Source of the DNA: Cloacimonetes bacterium UBA3541
GTDB lineage: Bacteria > Cloacimonadota > Cloacimonadia > Cloacimonadales > Cloacimonadaceae
NCBI GenBank assembly: GCA_002376725.1
Contig: DFOM01000044.1
Span: 1 to 50,354 of the forward strand
Length of the DNA: 50,354 nucleotides
Reading direction: 5' to 3'
Below the pieces are notes generated by a model. The model did not search any database. It was given only the letters and a program-made list of their open reading frames with translations, and was not told where the DNA came from. The position numbers and the translations under genes were made by a program. This document shows, piece by piece, positions 19,401 to 26,372 of the stretch; within the stretch, counting starts at the first letter, position 1, and each line of letters opens with the position of its first letter.

Positions 19401-19686
19401 GGTTGTAAGCACTGCTTTACATAGCAATTTCCCCAATCCTTTCAATCCTGAGACTACCATTCGTTTTAGTGTGAAAGAGACAACACCAGTTAATATAACC
19501 ATATACAACGCTAAAGGGCAATTGGTTAGAACTCTGGTTAATAATGAAATTAGAACTCCAGGAAATTATTCTATTCTCTGGGATGGAAAGGATAAAAACG
19601 GACATTTGGTGAGCAGTGGCATCTATTTCTGCCATATGAATGCCGGTGCCTATCATAGCAATCAAAAGATGGTGCTTATGAAATAG
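16423..19686 (+). CDS. Large secreted adhesin-like protein with Fn3 repeats, cleaved-adhesin domains and sorting domain
   Basis: AAAGGAG at 16411-16417 places the start at ATG 16423. A signal peptide (to ...SLNAQ, ~22 residues) precedes a beta-sandwich domain. Next come an Fn3-like domain (NPPDNATNVPINTNLSW), a cleaved-adhesin/MAM-like lectin fold (FDDVTPPALPIGW, DDWLITPPLNL), three consecutive Fn3-like repeats each with a GYKVYRDG or GFKVYRNS strand and a TYSYTVTA or TYTYGVTA strand, and a second cleaved-adhesin-like domain (DDWMIAPK-type motif written NDWMIAPKVHL). The protein ends in a sorting module (NFPNPFNPETTI, WDGKDKNGH, SGIYFC). Typical of exported surface or extracellular proteins that bind polymer or partners. 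Monocistronic: own promoter and own terminator. Confidence 0.85.
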   Translation: MKTKYYKVVLLLMFSILAISLNAQVSDYSFSSVLGTYTEITGGTVLGTNTNDNDSFNAIPLGFTFTYNGVDHTQVSIQTNAFIAFGSEVLSTNLPISSTTGTNNVVAALARDIKSKDNGELSYLLTGTEPNRVFIIQWKHYRRVPTNCANDDLNFQIQLWENGNKVVFAYGAFNVINVTTARTVQVGLRGNSEQDFNNRTTTTDWTATTPGTANNATCFLTDVVYPPNGLIFTFSPPQQGNPPEPAQNPNPPDNATNVPINTNLSWVSGGGIVDGYKIYFGTDNPPTNLVNGLIQTTTIYDHPEDLQYSTVYYWKIVPFNNLAGDALNCPVWQFTTLADPTIYNFPYNQHFDDVTPPALPIGWSTINANNDAYTWETYVGNAHTAPNAVRMRYNSTIPMDDWLITPPLNLTGGQIYIIRFQYRANSASFAEALSVYSGTAPDVANFTNLLFENNNINNIVYEQGEIVFSPPTTGNYYIGFHGHSPANTFYLYLDTFSIVINVDSMNPPTNLTAQVINNTYVYLSWNVPSNTVNRDLLGYKVYRDGVLLQTINDPAITFYNDLTVTVGTYSYTVTALYTAGESVPAGPVTATITPPAYPPTNLTATAQGFNVILNWQSPATTLVGSNKVDSTYRNRNLTGYKVYRDGTVITTITNPATTTYTDQNLNSGTYSYTVTAVYTYGESEPAGPVTVTIVPPPPTDLTATVQDNDVILNWISPQLPTETFNRTKGVLSDRALTGFKVYRNSALIGTITNPLTTTYTDLDVPNGTYTYGVTAVYPSDESAPVTVNVTVDYEEPQVVFEDGFEAYDNFVFDFSPWSLYDIDQSATYGITNITFPGAQNPMAFIIFNPSATTPPMTSVAPHNGAKMAASFSAVNPPNNDWMIAPKVHLGTESSFKFFAKSQTDAYGLERFQVGISTSPTIDLATFQIITPGNYVEAPTEWTEYSFDLSAYNNQEIWIGIHCVSNDAFIFYVDDVLIYSNGGYVVSNDDPTIPVVSTALHSNFPNPFNPETTIRFSVKETTPVNITIYNAKGQLVRTLVNNEIRTPGNYSILWDGKDKNGHLVSSGIYFCHMNAGAYHSNQKMVLMK

Positions 19687-19758
19687 TATAAAAAGACAGG
19701 GTTATATCTGATTAGCTTGTTTATAAAAGGTTAGTCAGATATTAATAAATGAAATAAT

Positions 19759-19790
19759 GGGCACGAGTTTTAGAGATTCGTGCCCTTCAA
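19759..19790 (+). terminator. Terminator after the adhesin-like gene
   Basis: GGGCACGA (19759-19766) pairs perfectly with TCGTGCCC (19778-19785), followed by TTCAATTTT. The T-run is interrupted but placed correctly. Confidence 0.7.
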
Positions 19791-19847
19791 TTTTCAGCGA
19801 ATTTTATATGCGATAGTAACATAAAAAAATCCCAAGTAAATATATGC

Positions 19848-19876
19848 TTGACAAGTGTGTGAAACTAAAATTATAT
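19848..19876 (+). promoter_or_regulatory. Orphan promoter upstream of a structured intergenic stretch
   Basis: TTGACA at 19848-19853, 17 bases, then TTATAT at 19871-19876. No protein gene follows for more than 400 bases on this strand; the next feature is the structured region and then the tRNA. Confidence 0.5.
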
Positions 19877-19882
19877 GGACAT

Positions 19883-20060
19883 TATAAAAGGATATATAGA
19901 AGTATTTAAAAAATGCAGTTGACCCGTTTGAGGGGGTTGAAACAGACTTATTCTCTGGGATACAGATGAGTTTACTATTAATGACTCGGTGTGAGGGGGA
20001 TATAATTACTCATCCCCCCAGGAGTTAGACTAATCTAACACTTTCCCATCCCCCTCATAT
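19883..20060 (+). ncRNA. Candidate structured RNA or attenuator
   Basis: Downstream of a good promoter. GAGGGGGAT at 19993-20001 can pair with ATCCCCC at 20012-20018, or over 9 perfect base pairs with ATCCCCCTC at 20048-20056, giving two mutually exclusive hairpins. TTAGA/TCTAA forms a third small stem between them. An 18-codon open frame begins at ATG 19912. The class is not recognised. Confidence 0.25.
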
Positions 20061-20190
20061 TTTATGAAAAACTCATATTCCTCTGGATAGTATGGGAAAA
20101 TCAAATTGAGTTAGTTAAATGGTTAATTTCTTAATTTTCCAATAAGTAAGAATTGAAATTATAAGATGCTATTTGGGGCTTTATCTTATC

Positions 20191-20250
20191 TCTCTCCTGT
20201 CTCTTTCTTACCGAAAAAGATAAATCAAAGGTAAGGAAGAGCTAAGATAG
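20191..20250. repeat. Pyrimidine-to-purine dispersed intergenic element, copy 2
   Basis: 20191-20209 is identical to 3239-3257 over 19 bases. A purine-rich arm (GGTAAGGAAGAGCTAAGATAGAG) follows after an A-rich gap, the same layout as the copies at 3.2 and 35.8 kb. Confidence 0.5.
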
Positions 20251-20291
20251 AGTAAAAATGTCTTCGTAAATAACAAATTTAATGATTTTAC

Positions 20292-20320
20292 TTGACATAA
20301 AAGCAAAGATTTAATGAAAG
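20292..20320 (+). promoter_or_regulatory. Candidate promoter of the CAT-anticodon tRNA
   Basis: TTGACA at 20292-20297; the -10 is poor (TGAAAG at 20315-20320 with a 17-base spacer). It ends 17 bases before the tRNA. Confidence 0.4.
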
Positions 20321-20337
20321 TAAAAAATGAAATATGG

Positions 20338-20413
20338 GGGCCTATAGCTCAGCTGGTAGAGCATCCGGCTCATAACCGGATGGTTGGGGGTTCAACTCCC
20401 TCTGGGCCCACCA
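20338..20413 (+). tRNA. tRNA with CAT anticodon (elongator Met, or Ile2)
   Basis: 76 nucleotides with encoded CCA at 20411-20413. The acceptor stem GGGCCTA pairs with TGGGCCC and contains one T-G pair. The D stem is GCTC/GAGC, the anticodon stem TCCGG/CCGGA with loop CTCATAA, and the T arm GGGGG-TTCAACT-CCCTC. G1-C72 pairing and the lack of three G-C pairs in the anticodon stem exclude initiator tRNA. Elongator Met and the lysidine-modified Ile2 cannot be separated by eye. Confidence 0.95.
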
Positions 20414-20428
20414 TTTTTATTTATAAGT

Positions 20429-21337
20429 TCACTTTATACGGTTAAGGTTATATTGGAGTAGGGCATAACGGATACCGCGTGTAGAAATTAGAAATCCAGT
20501 GAGGTTAAAATGCTTCGCTATCTGCTGATAGATGATAGCACTAGCAAGAATGATATCTTCCCGTCCAGTCTGCATTCCCTTAATTTGTTGGCGTTGTTCA
20601 CTGTTTAGAGATTTATATAATTCCACCTGTTTCTCAATTTCTACATAAGGAAGAAAATAGTTATGAATAGCTTCTTCCTCAAATTGGCTAAGACCTAAAC
20701 TTACTGCAGCTAAAGTGGTGGCACCTCCTCCACTAGCAATGGAGAAAATACTTTCAGGGTGGGGAAAAACATCTTTTAACTTTTGCCTAAGAAAATAGTT
20801 GAGAGTAAGGAAATCCTCGGGAGAAATGGGGTCACTGTGTATAAATTGATCGGTTAATGTTAAAGCTCCGAACGGAAAGGATTTATAGCCAAGGAACTTT
20901 TCTCTGTATCCAAATATAAATTCTGTGCTGCCTCCTCCGCTTTCCACAATCATTCCTTTTTGATTGGGAGGTATAAGATTTGAAGAAGCATAAAACACAA
21001 GTTTAGCCTCCATTTCTACAGAGATAATAAAAACCTGCCATCCCAATTGCTGTTTAATTTTTGTCAGAAAGTATGCGGAATTTTTAGCTCTTCGTAATGC
21101 CTCGGTTCCTACACATATAACCTCATCAACTTTATAGGCTTCACATATCTGTTTAACAGATTTTAAAGCGTGAATTGTGGCTTGCTGGGCTTGTAGTCCT
21201 ATATTATTGTTGATATCAAGATTCTTACCTAAACCGGTGATATAAGTTATCTGTTTTATAATGTTTACTTCATTGTTAATTTCGGCGATAATACATTTAA
21301 TGGAGTTTGTTCCTAGGTCTATAACCGCTTTTAGCAA
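20429..21337 (-). CDS. Ppx/GppA family phosphatase (exopolyphosphatase / pppGpp phosphohydrolase)
   Basis: Acts on polyphosphate or the alarmone pppGpp in the cytoplasm. The ASKHA-fold signatures are clear: phosphate-1 loop VIDLGTNSIKC at residues 5-15, GTEALRRAKN near 78, and the phosphate-2 loop ESGGGSTEF near 132. At 302 residues it is the short single-module type, without the HD-like C-terminal extension of long Ppx enzymes. The start appears to be TTG 21337, since the conserved first strand begins immediately there and no ATG is available. It begins 10 bases after the stop of the molybdoenzyme gene, so it is the last gene of that minus-strand run. Confidence 0.88.
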   Translation of the reverse strand: MLKAVIDLGTNSIKCIIAEINNEVNIIKQITYITGLGKNLDINNNIGLQAQQATIHALKSVKQICEAYKVDEVICVGTEALRRAKNSAYFLTKIKQQLGWQVFIISVEMEAKLVFYASSNLIPPNQKGMIVESGGGSTEFIFGYREKFLGYKSFPFGALTLTDQFIHSDPISPEDFLTLNYFLRQKLKDVFPHPESIFSIASGGGATTLAAVSLGLSQFEEEAIHNYFLPYVEIEKQVELYKSLNSEQRQQIKGMQTGREDIILASAIIYQQIAKHFNLTGFLISTRGIRYALLQYNLNRIK

Positions 21338-21347
21338 TGTTCTTTTC

Positions 21348-23618
21348 TCAATTTAAAGCAAGCAGTATAGATTCTCTAGTAGCAGGAAACTTTAAGATGG
21401 CATCAGGTTTAACGCTATGGATAGCATTCTGAATAGCAAACCAGACCGTTAAACCATAGATAAAAGGAGGTTCTCCGATAGCTTTGCTGCCAAAGATACT
21501 GGCGTATTTACTTCCTGATGGAATCATTTCAATTTGAATTTTGGAGGGTAAATCACGGATGGTGGGAATCTTATAAGTAGAAGGATTGATAGCAAGATAA
21601 TGTCCGGTTGTATCCCTGGGAAGATCTTCACAGGTGCACCAGCCATAACATTGAATAAAAGCACCTTCAATTTGACCGAGGTCTATGGCTTCATTAAGAC
21701 TGATACCTGTTTCGTGGACGATAAAGACTTTTAGCACCTGATGTTCTCCAGTTAATAAATCAATCTGAACCTGAGCTAGGGCAGCTCCGAAAACAAAATA
21801 TTGAAATGGAGAACCCCTGCCAATGTTCCAATCAAAAGAAATACCTGGTGTGCTATAATATCCATTAGCACCCAGAGGAATGCGAGAGAGATAAGCTTGA
21901 CGAATAAGGTCTTTAAATTCAATCTTGGTCTCGGGAGAATCAGAAGAGAATACAGTTCCATCTTTAAAGCAAATCTTTTCCATATTGCCATCAATACCTT
22001 GATTCTTAAGCATTGATTGAGCTAAAGGGAGAAGCCGAACACGAATCTTTTCTGCGGCATTGCGAGAGGCATTGCCATTTAGGTCAGTTCCTGTAGATGC
22101 AGCGGTTGGAGAGGCATTTCCTACTCTTTGAGAATTACTGCTTTCCACCCGGATATTTTCTAGAGGAATACCGAGTACTTTTGAAACTACTGTAGCACAT
22201 TTAGTGCTAACTTCTTGACCCATTTCTACAGCACTGGTAGTCAAAGATGCTGTGCCATCAATATAAATCCATAGTAAAGCTGAAGCTTGATTTAAATGAG
22301 TAGTGGTAAAAGATATGCCAAATTTAACTGGAATGATACTTAGTCCCTGTTTACTATTTCTATGCTCATCATTATATTTTTCAATCTCTTCCTTTAATTG
22401 ATCATAATTACTATTGAAAGCTAATCTTTCCAAGATATCAGGAAGGTTACATTCTATGACCTTTTGTTCATAGGGAGTTATATCGCCAGAGCGATAAGCA
22501 TTTATCTGGCGCAATTTGATGGGGTCAAGCTCTAGCTTTTTAGCTATCTCATCCAGGATAGATTCTAGGATAAAAATGGCTTGAGGAGCACCAAAGCCAC
22601 GGAAAGCAGTATTAGGTGGAAGATTAGTACGGCAGGCACGGCCTCTGATGCGGACATTAGGAATAAAATAAGCATTGTCGGCGTGAAACATAGCTCTTTC
22701 TAGAATAGCAATGGAAAGATCAGCATAAGCACCTCCATTGCTGAGAAGTTCTATATCTAGAGCTTCAATTTTTCCTTTTGCATCAAAACCTACTTTCCAA
22801 CGACCCTGAAAAGGATGGCGTTTTCCGGTAGAACGCATATCTTCTTCTCTTTCTAATAGTACCTGCACAGGTTTATGAGTAAGAAAACAACCTAAAGCTG
22901 CCATAGCAGCCCAGATAGTTGCACCGCGTTCTTTTCCACCAAAGGCTCCACCTAAACGAGGAACTTCTACGATTATACGATTTGCCGGAAGATTTAATAA
23001 TCTGGAGACTACTTCCTGAACTTCCATCGTGCTTTGAGTAGCAGTATAGAGTATAATCTGTCTATCTTCACCGGGTATTGCACGGCAACGCTGAGTTTCC
23101 AGATAAAAATGTTCCTGAGTTGGAGTTTCGGTTATGCCTTGCAGAGTAAAATCTGCCTCAGATAAAGCTTTTTGGACATCACCACATTCTATCTTTTTTT
23201 CTGGAATATACCATTCGCCTTTTTCATCTGCTTCATCAATCTCAAAGATAGGTGGCAATTCTTCATATTTTAAATGAATTAGTTTAACTGCTGCTTCGGC
23301 TATTTTTTCACTCGTTGCTAGCACCATTGCTAATGGCTGTCCCATATACATAATCTCCTTTTCAGGGAAAAGAGGTTCATCCTGAATTACCAGACCTATT
23401 TGATTTATTCCGGGAATATCTGAGGCAGTTACAACTTTTTCTACTCCTGGAATGGTAATTGACTCGCTGGTATCCAGCTCCATAATATTTGCATGAGCTA
23501 CCGGAGAAAAGAGAAACTTGGTATAGAGCATTTCAGGCAATGGTATTTCATCAGCTATAAATCGGGATGAACCAGTTAAATGCAACTTTCCATTGATATG
23601 AGGATAACTCTTATTCAT
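21348..23618 (-). CDS. Xanthine dehydrogenase-type molybdopterin-binding subunit
   Basis: Catalytic subunit of a molybdenum hydroxylase, probably oxidising hypoxanthine/xanthine or a similar N-heterocycle. ATG 23618 is chosen: GGGAGA sits upstream at good spacing, and the ATG overlaps the stop of the partner gene as ATGAATAA. Motifs of the family are present: GGAFGGKE near residue 220, the substrate-binding TAFRGFGAPQ near 337, and the catalytic glutamate in KAIGEPPF near 714. QEHFYLETQ near 175 also matches the xanthine oxidase pattern. The partner supplies both [2Fe-2S] clusters and FAD. No XdhC-type maturation or molybdopterin gene is in the window. Confidence 0.88.
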   Translation of the reverse strand: MNKSYPHINGKLHLTGSSRFIADEIPLPEMLYTKFLFSPVAHANIMELDTSESITIPGVEKVVTASDIPGINQIGLVIQDEPLFPEKEIMYMGQPLAMVLATSEKIAEAAVKLIHLKYEELPPIFEIDEADEKGEWYIPEKKIECGDVQKALSEADFTLQGITETPTQEHFYLETQRCRAIPGEDRQIILYTATQSTMEVQEVVSRLLNLPANRIIVEVPRLGGAFGGKERGATIWAAMAALGCFLTHKPVQVLLEREEDMRSTGKRHPFQGRWKVGFDAKGKIEALDIELLSNGGAYADLSIAILERAMFHADNAYFIPNVRIRGRACRTNLPPNTAFRGFGAPQAIFILESILDEIAKKLELDPIKLRQINAYRSGDITPYEQKVIECNLPDILERLAFNSNYDQLKEEIEKYNDEHRNSKQGLSIIPVKFGISFTTTHLNQASALLWIYIDGTASLTTSAVEMGQEVSTKCATVVSKVLGIPLENIRVESSNSQRVGNASPTAASTGTDLNGNASRNAAEKIRVRLLPLAQSMLKNQGIDGNMEKICFKDGTVFSSDSPETKIEFKDLIRQAYLSRIPLGANGYYSTPGISFDWNIGRGSPFQYFVFGAALAQVQIDLLTGEHQVLKVFIVHETGISLNEAIDLGQIEGAFIQCYGWCTCEDLPRDTTGHYLAINPSTYKIPTIRDLPSKIQIEMIPSGSKYASIFGSKAIGEPPFIYGLTVWFAIQNAIHSVKPDAILKFPATRESILLALN

Positions 23619-25113
23619 TGGTATCTCCCTGGACATATTCCTGAAGATAGTTTAGTACCTGATTTCTGATTAAGATCTGACGATATTCTTTTGAACCTCG
23701 CACATCTGAGATAGGATTAAATTCTGCAGATACAATTTCTGCTATCTCAATTGGATTTATCTCTTCGCTAGGTTTTCCTATGAGCAATTCAGAAAACTTA
23801 TGAGAAAGTTTTGGGATAGTTGCCACACCTCCAAAAGCAAGTTTTGCCTCTTTAATCTTTCCGGATTCGGTCTCTATTTTTACTGCACTAACTACCGCAG
23901 ATATATCCACCGCTTTGCGTTTTGTGGCTTTATAAGTTCGGATAAAAGCATCCTGAGTAGGTAGTGGAATAACTATCTCTTTTATTAATTCCTGATAGTT
24001 AAGCCTTGTTTTTCTATAATCCAGGAAAAAATCTCGTAAAGGTAGCTCTCTTATACCAGTTGAAGAGAATAGAGTTAAAGATGCATCCAGAACTGATAAT
24101 AGAGGAAGAGTATCTCCAATAGGAGAAGCATTAGCGATATTTCCAGCTAAAGTGGCAAAGTTACGAATCTGTTTAGAAGCTATCTTTTCCACCAGTTCAT
24201 AAAGTGAAAGTAAATCGGTTTTAATAATACCCGAATGTAATATATCTGAATAAGTAACTACAGCACCGATAACTATTCCGCGAGAAGTGTAAGTAATCTG
24301 TTTTAGCTCTTGCAATTCACTTAAATCTATCAAAACAGGCATCTCTTCCTTCTGCACATTCATTCGCACCATCAAATCTGTTCCACCTGCTATAAAAACA
24401 GATTCTGGCGTATTAGCTAATATATCAGTTAGTTCGGATAATTTCTGGGGAATAAAGTAGTGAGTGCAAGGATAAAATAGATTTCCACTTTTTTCTATTA
24501 ATTTAGAAGCATCTTTAAAGCTGAATAATTGTTTTTCTATATCGCGACACCAAGCTGGAACTATATCATTGAAAGTAAAATTTTCTGAAAGCTCTTTAGC
24601 TGCTCTAAGAATACTTTGATAGCTTGAGCAACGACAAAGATTTCCTTCTAAAGCGGATAGTATTTCCTCTTCATCAGGATGAGATATATTGGCTAAAAGA
24701 GCAAAGAGACTCATAACAAAGCCAGGTGAACAGTATCCGCATTGGAGAGAATGATTTTCTAACATAACCTGCTGAATAGGATGAAGCTGTTCCAAAGTTC
24801 CTAAACCTTCTATAGTTATCAAATGCTTACCGTGCAGTTTTGCCGCAGTATACAGACAGGAATTGATGGCTTCATAAACTATATTTCCTTCTTTTACTTG
24901 AGCTATAACAACTGTACAAGCTCCGCAATCTCCTTCATTACAGCTACATTTAGTTCCATATAAATGCTGATTATTATGCAGAAACTCCAGAGTAGTTTGA
25001 GCAGGAGGAATTTCAGCCGTTATAAGTTCTCCATTGAGCCAGAAGGTTATTTTATTAAAATAATAAATTCTTTGTAGGGATTTTATAAGGTCATTAGCGT
25101 TATGATTTTCCAT
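23611..25113 (-). CDS. Xanthine dehydrogenase small subunit: [2Fe-2S] plus FAD domains fused
   Basis: Electron-transfer subunit. The N-terminal ferredoxin-like domain carries CSCNEGDCGAC near residues 56-66, the plant-type [2Fe-2S] site. The helical [2Fe-2S] domain has QCGYCSPGF near 130 and NLCRCSSY near 167. The FAD domain has FIAGGTDLMVRM and ATLAGNIANASPIGD. This is the XdhA-style fusion rather than separate iron-sulfur and FAD subunits. First gene of a minus-strand unit with the molybdopterin subunit (8-base overlap) and Ppx/GppA. ATG 25113 is preceded by AGAGGTAGG, a usable ribosome site. Confidence 0.9.
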   Translation of the reverse strand: MENHNANDLIKSLQRIYYFNKITFWLNGELITAEIPPAQTTLEFLHNNQHLYGTKCSCNEGDCGACTVVIAQVKEGNIVYEAINSCLYTAAKLHGKHLITIEGLGTLEQLHPIQQVMLENHSLQCGYCSPGFVMSLFALLANISHPDEEEILSALEGNLCRCSSYQSILRAAKELSENFTFNDIVPAWCRDIEKQLFSFKDASKLIEKSGNLFYPCTHYFIPQKLSELTDILANTPESVFIAGGTDLMVRMNVQKEEMPVLIDLSELQELKQITYTSRGIVIGAVVTYSDILHSGIIKTDLLSLYELVEKIASKQIRNFATLAGNIANASPIGDTLPLLSVLDASLTLFSSTGIRELPLRDFFLDYRKTRLNYQELIKEIVIPLPTQDAFIRTYKATKRKAVDISAVVSAVKIETESGKIKEAKLAFGGVATIPKLSHKFSELLIGKPSEEINPIEIAEIVSAEFNPISDVRGSKEYRQILIRNQVLNYLQEYVQGDTNE

Positions 25114-25470
25114 ATATTTACCTACCTCTTTAGCCTTTATTTCTTTATGTGAGATAGGCTGAATTTTGTCCAGATTTTTATTGGAAAACTTTGTTTTAAA
25201 AATGATTATTGCTCATAAATATAGTTTAGCATAGGAACCTAATTTTTTGTAATTCCCCAGCACTTATATCTGATATTTTCGCTTAGCAAATCTTATATTT
25301 ATTTAACGCCCTTATATTATCATAAATGTATATATGTATCAGATCTAAAGTCAGATGAAGTTATATAGTGTCTTAGGTTAGGTTCTACTTTATTCAGAAA
25401 GAATGATTTATCTTGTCATTAACAAGATTATGTTTATATTATCTATACTGGTATTATTACTATTTTATAC
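25114..25470. other. Divergent intergenic region between the molybdoenzyme operon and rpsU
   Basis: No gene supported. It must hold the minus-strand promoter for the molybdoenzyme genes, but no single -35/-10 pair stands out. Confidence 0.5.
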
Positions 25471-25502
25471 TTGACAGATAAGATGATATTAAATGTTATG
25501 TT
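25471..25502 (+). promoter_or_regulatory. Candidate promoter of the rpsU-rpoD operon
   Basis: TTGACA at 25471-25476; the -10 is either TGTTAT (25494) with 17 bases or TATGTT (25497-25502) with 20 bases. Just downstream, AAGGAGGTGA at 25518-25527 is a full-length Shine-Dalgarno that fixes the TTG start of rpsU. Confidence 0.45.
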
Positions 25503-25532
25503 AATTTACTATAAAAAAAGGAGGTGAGTTGA

Positions 25533-25739
25533 TTGCCAACAGTCGTAGCCAAGGATAATGAATCTTTTGATTACCTATTGAAAAGGTTTAAGAAGAAATG
25601 CGAAAAAGCCGCAATTCTTTCTGAGATAAAGAAACGTCAGGCATACGAAAAGCCGAGTGAGCGAAAAAAACGCGAATCTAACACAGCTCGGCGTAAGATG
25701 CTGAAGCTACAGCGCAGAATGCAGCGTTATATGAGGTAA
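25533..25739 (+). CDS. rpsU: 30S ribosomal protein S21
   Basis: Small basic ribosomal protein of the 30S subunit. It has 68 residues with the family pattern: DNESFDYLLKRFKKKCEK, then ILSEIKKRQAYEKPSERKKR and an arginine-rich tail. The start is TTG 25533, eight bases after a complete anti-16S Shine-Dalgarno. First gene of the macromolecular synthesis operon, separated from the rest by a terminator-like hairpin, as in other bacteria where rpsU is made in excess over primase. Confidence 0.96.
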   Translation: MPTVVAKDNESFDYLLKRFKKKCEKAAILSEIKKRQAYEKPSERKKRESNTARRKMLKLQRRMQRYMR

Positions 25740-25776
25740 TATTTGAATCATCCTTTATCCAAAACATAACCCATTG

Positions 25777-25815
25777 GCAACAGGGAACTGTTCCTGTTTG
25801 CTTTTTGTTTTTTTA
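25777..25815 (+). terminator. Terminator/attenuator between rpsU and cvpA
   Basis: GCAACAGGGA pairs with TTCCTGTTTGC (one bulged T) around an AACTG loop, followed by TTTTTGTTTTTTT at 25802-25814. Partial readthrough would set the ratio of S21 to the downstream genes. Confidence 0.75.
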
Positions 25816-25829
25816 TTGAGGAGAAATTA

Positions 25830-26372
25830 ATGGGTTTTATTGACTGGTTAATTCTTGCCATTCTTGTATTCTTTACCATTCAGGGATTTTTGAAGGGTTT
25901 TATTGCCACGCTTGTTAGAATTGGTGGAGCTATTGTTACTTTTCTGCTGATTGGTCAGATATTTCCTCTGGTGCGGAACAGTTTGATTGTTAATTTGCAT
26001 CTGGGAAGGGTTCTATCTTCTATTTTAGCCGTAATCCTGCTGGTTATTATTATTCTGGTTTTAATTCGTCTAATAGCCTGGCTAATAACTCGGCTGATTA
26101 AAGCTATGCATCTTTCTTTTCCGAATAAGTTATTAGGAATGATTTTTGGGTTTGCTAATGGCATATTAATAGTTATTGTACTTATGGTGGCTTTAGATTA
26201 TTTTCCCAAACTGACCACTCCTCTAAAAGATGGGTCAAAACACAGGGTTTATGCAGCAGTTGATACCTTCAAAGAAGATATCTTTACTCAATTGAAGTTT
26301 TCGGAAAGAGACCGTTTCCACCAAATAAGTGAAACATTAAAAGAAAAGGAGAAAAAAGCTTCCAGTAAATGA
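25830..26372 (+). CDS. CvpA family inner-membrane protein
   Basis: Four predicted membrane segments in the first ~125 residues (WLILAILVFFTIQGFLKGF at the start, then two central hydrophobic stretches, then FGFANGILIVIVLMVAL), with a charged cytoplasmic tail. The pattern matches the CvpA/colicin V production family, whose biochemical role is not settled. GAGGAG precedes ATG 25830. It overlaps mutS2 by 4 bases (ATGA), so the two are translationally coupled. Confidence 0.85.
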   Translation: MGFIDWLILAILVFFTIQGFLKGFIATLVRIGGAIVTFLLIGQIFPLVRNSLIVNLHLGRVLSSILAVILLVIIILVLIRLIAWLITRLIKAMHLSFPNKLLGMIFGFANGILIVIVLMVALDYFPKLTTPLKDGSKHRVYAAVDTFKEDIFTQLKFSERDRFHQISETLKEKEKKASSK

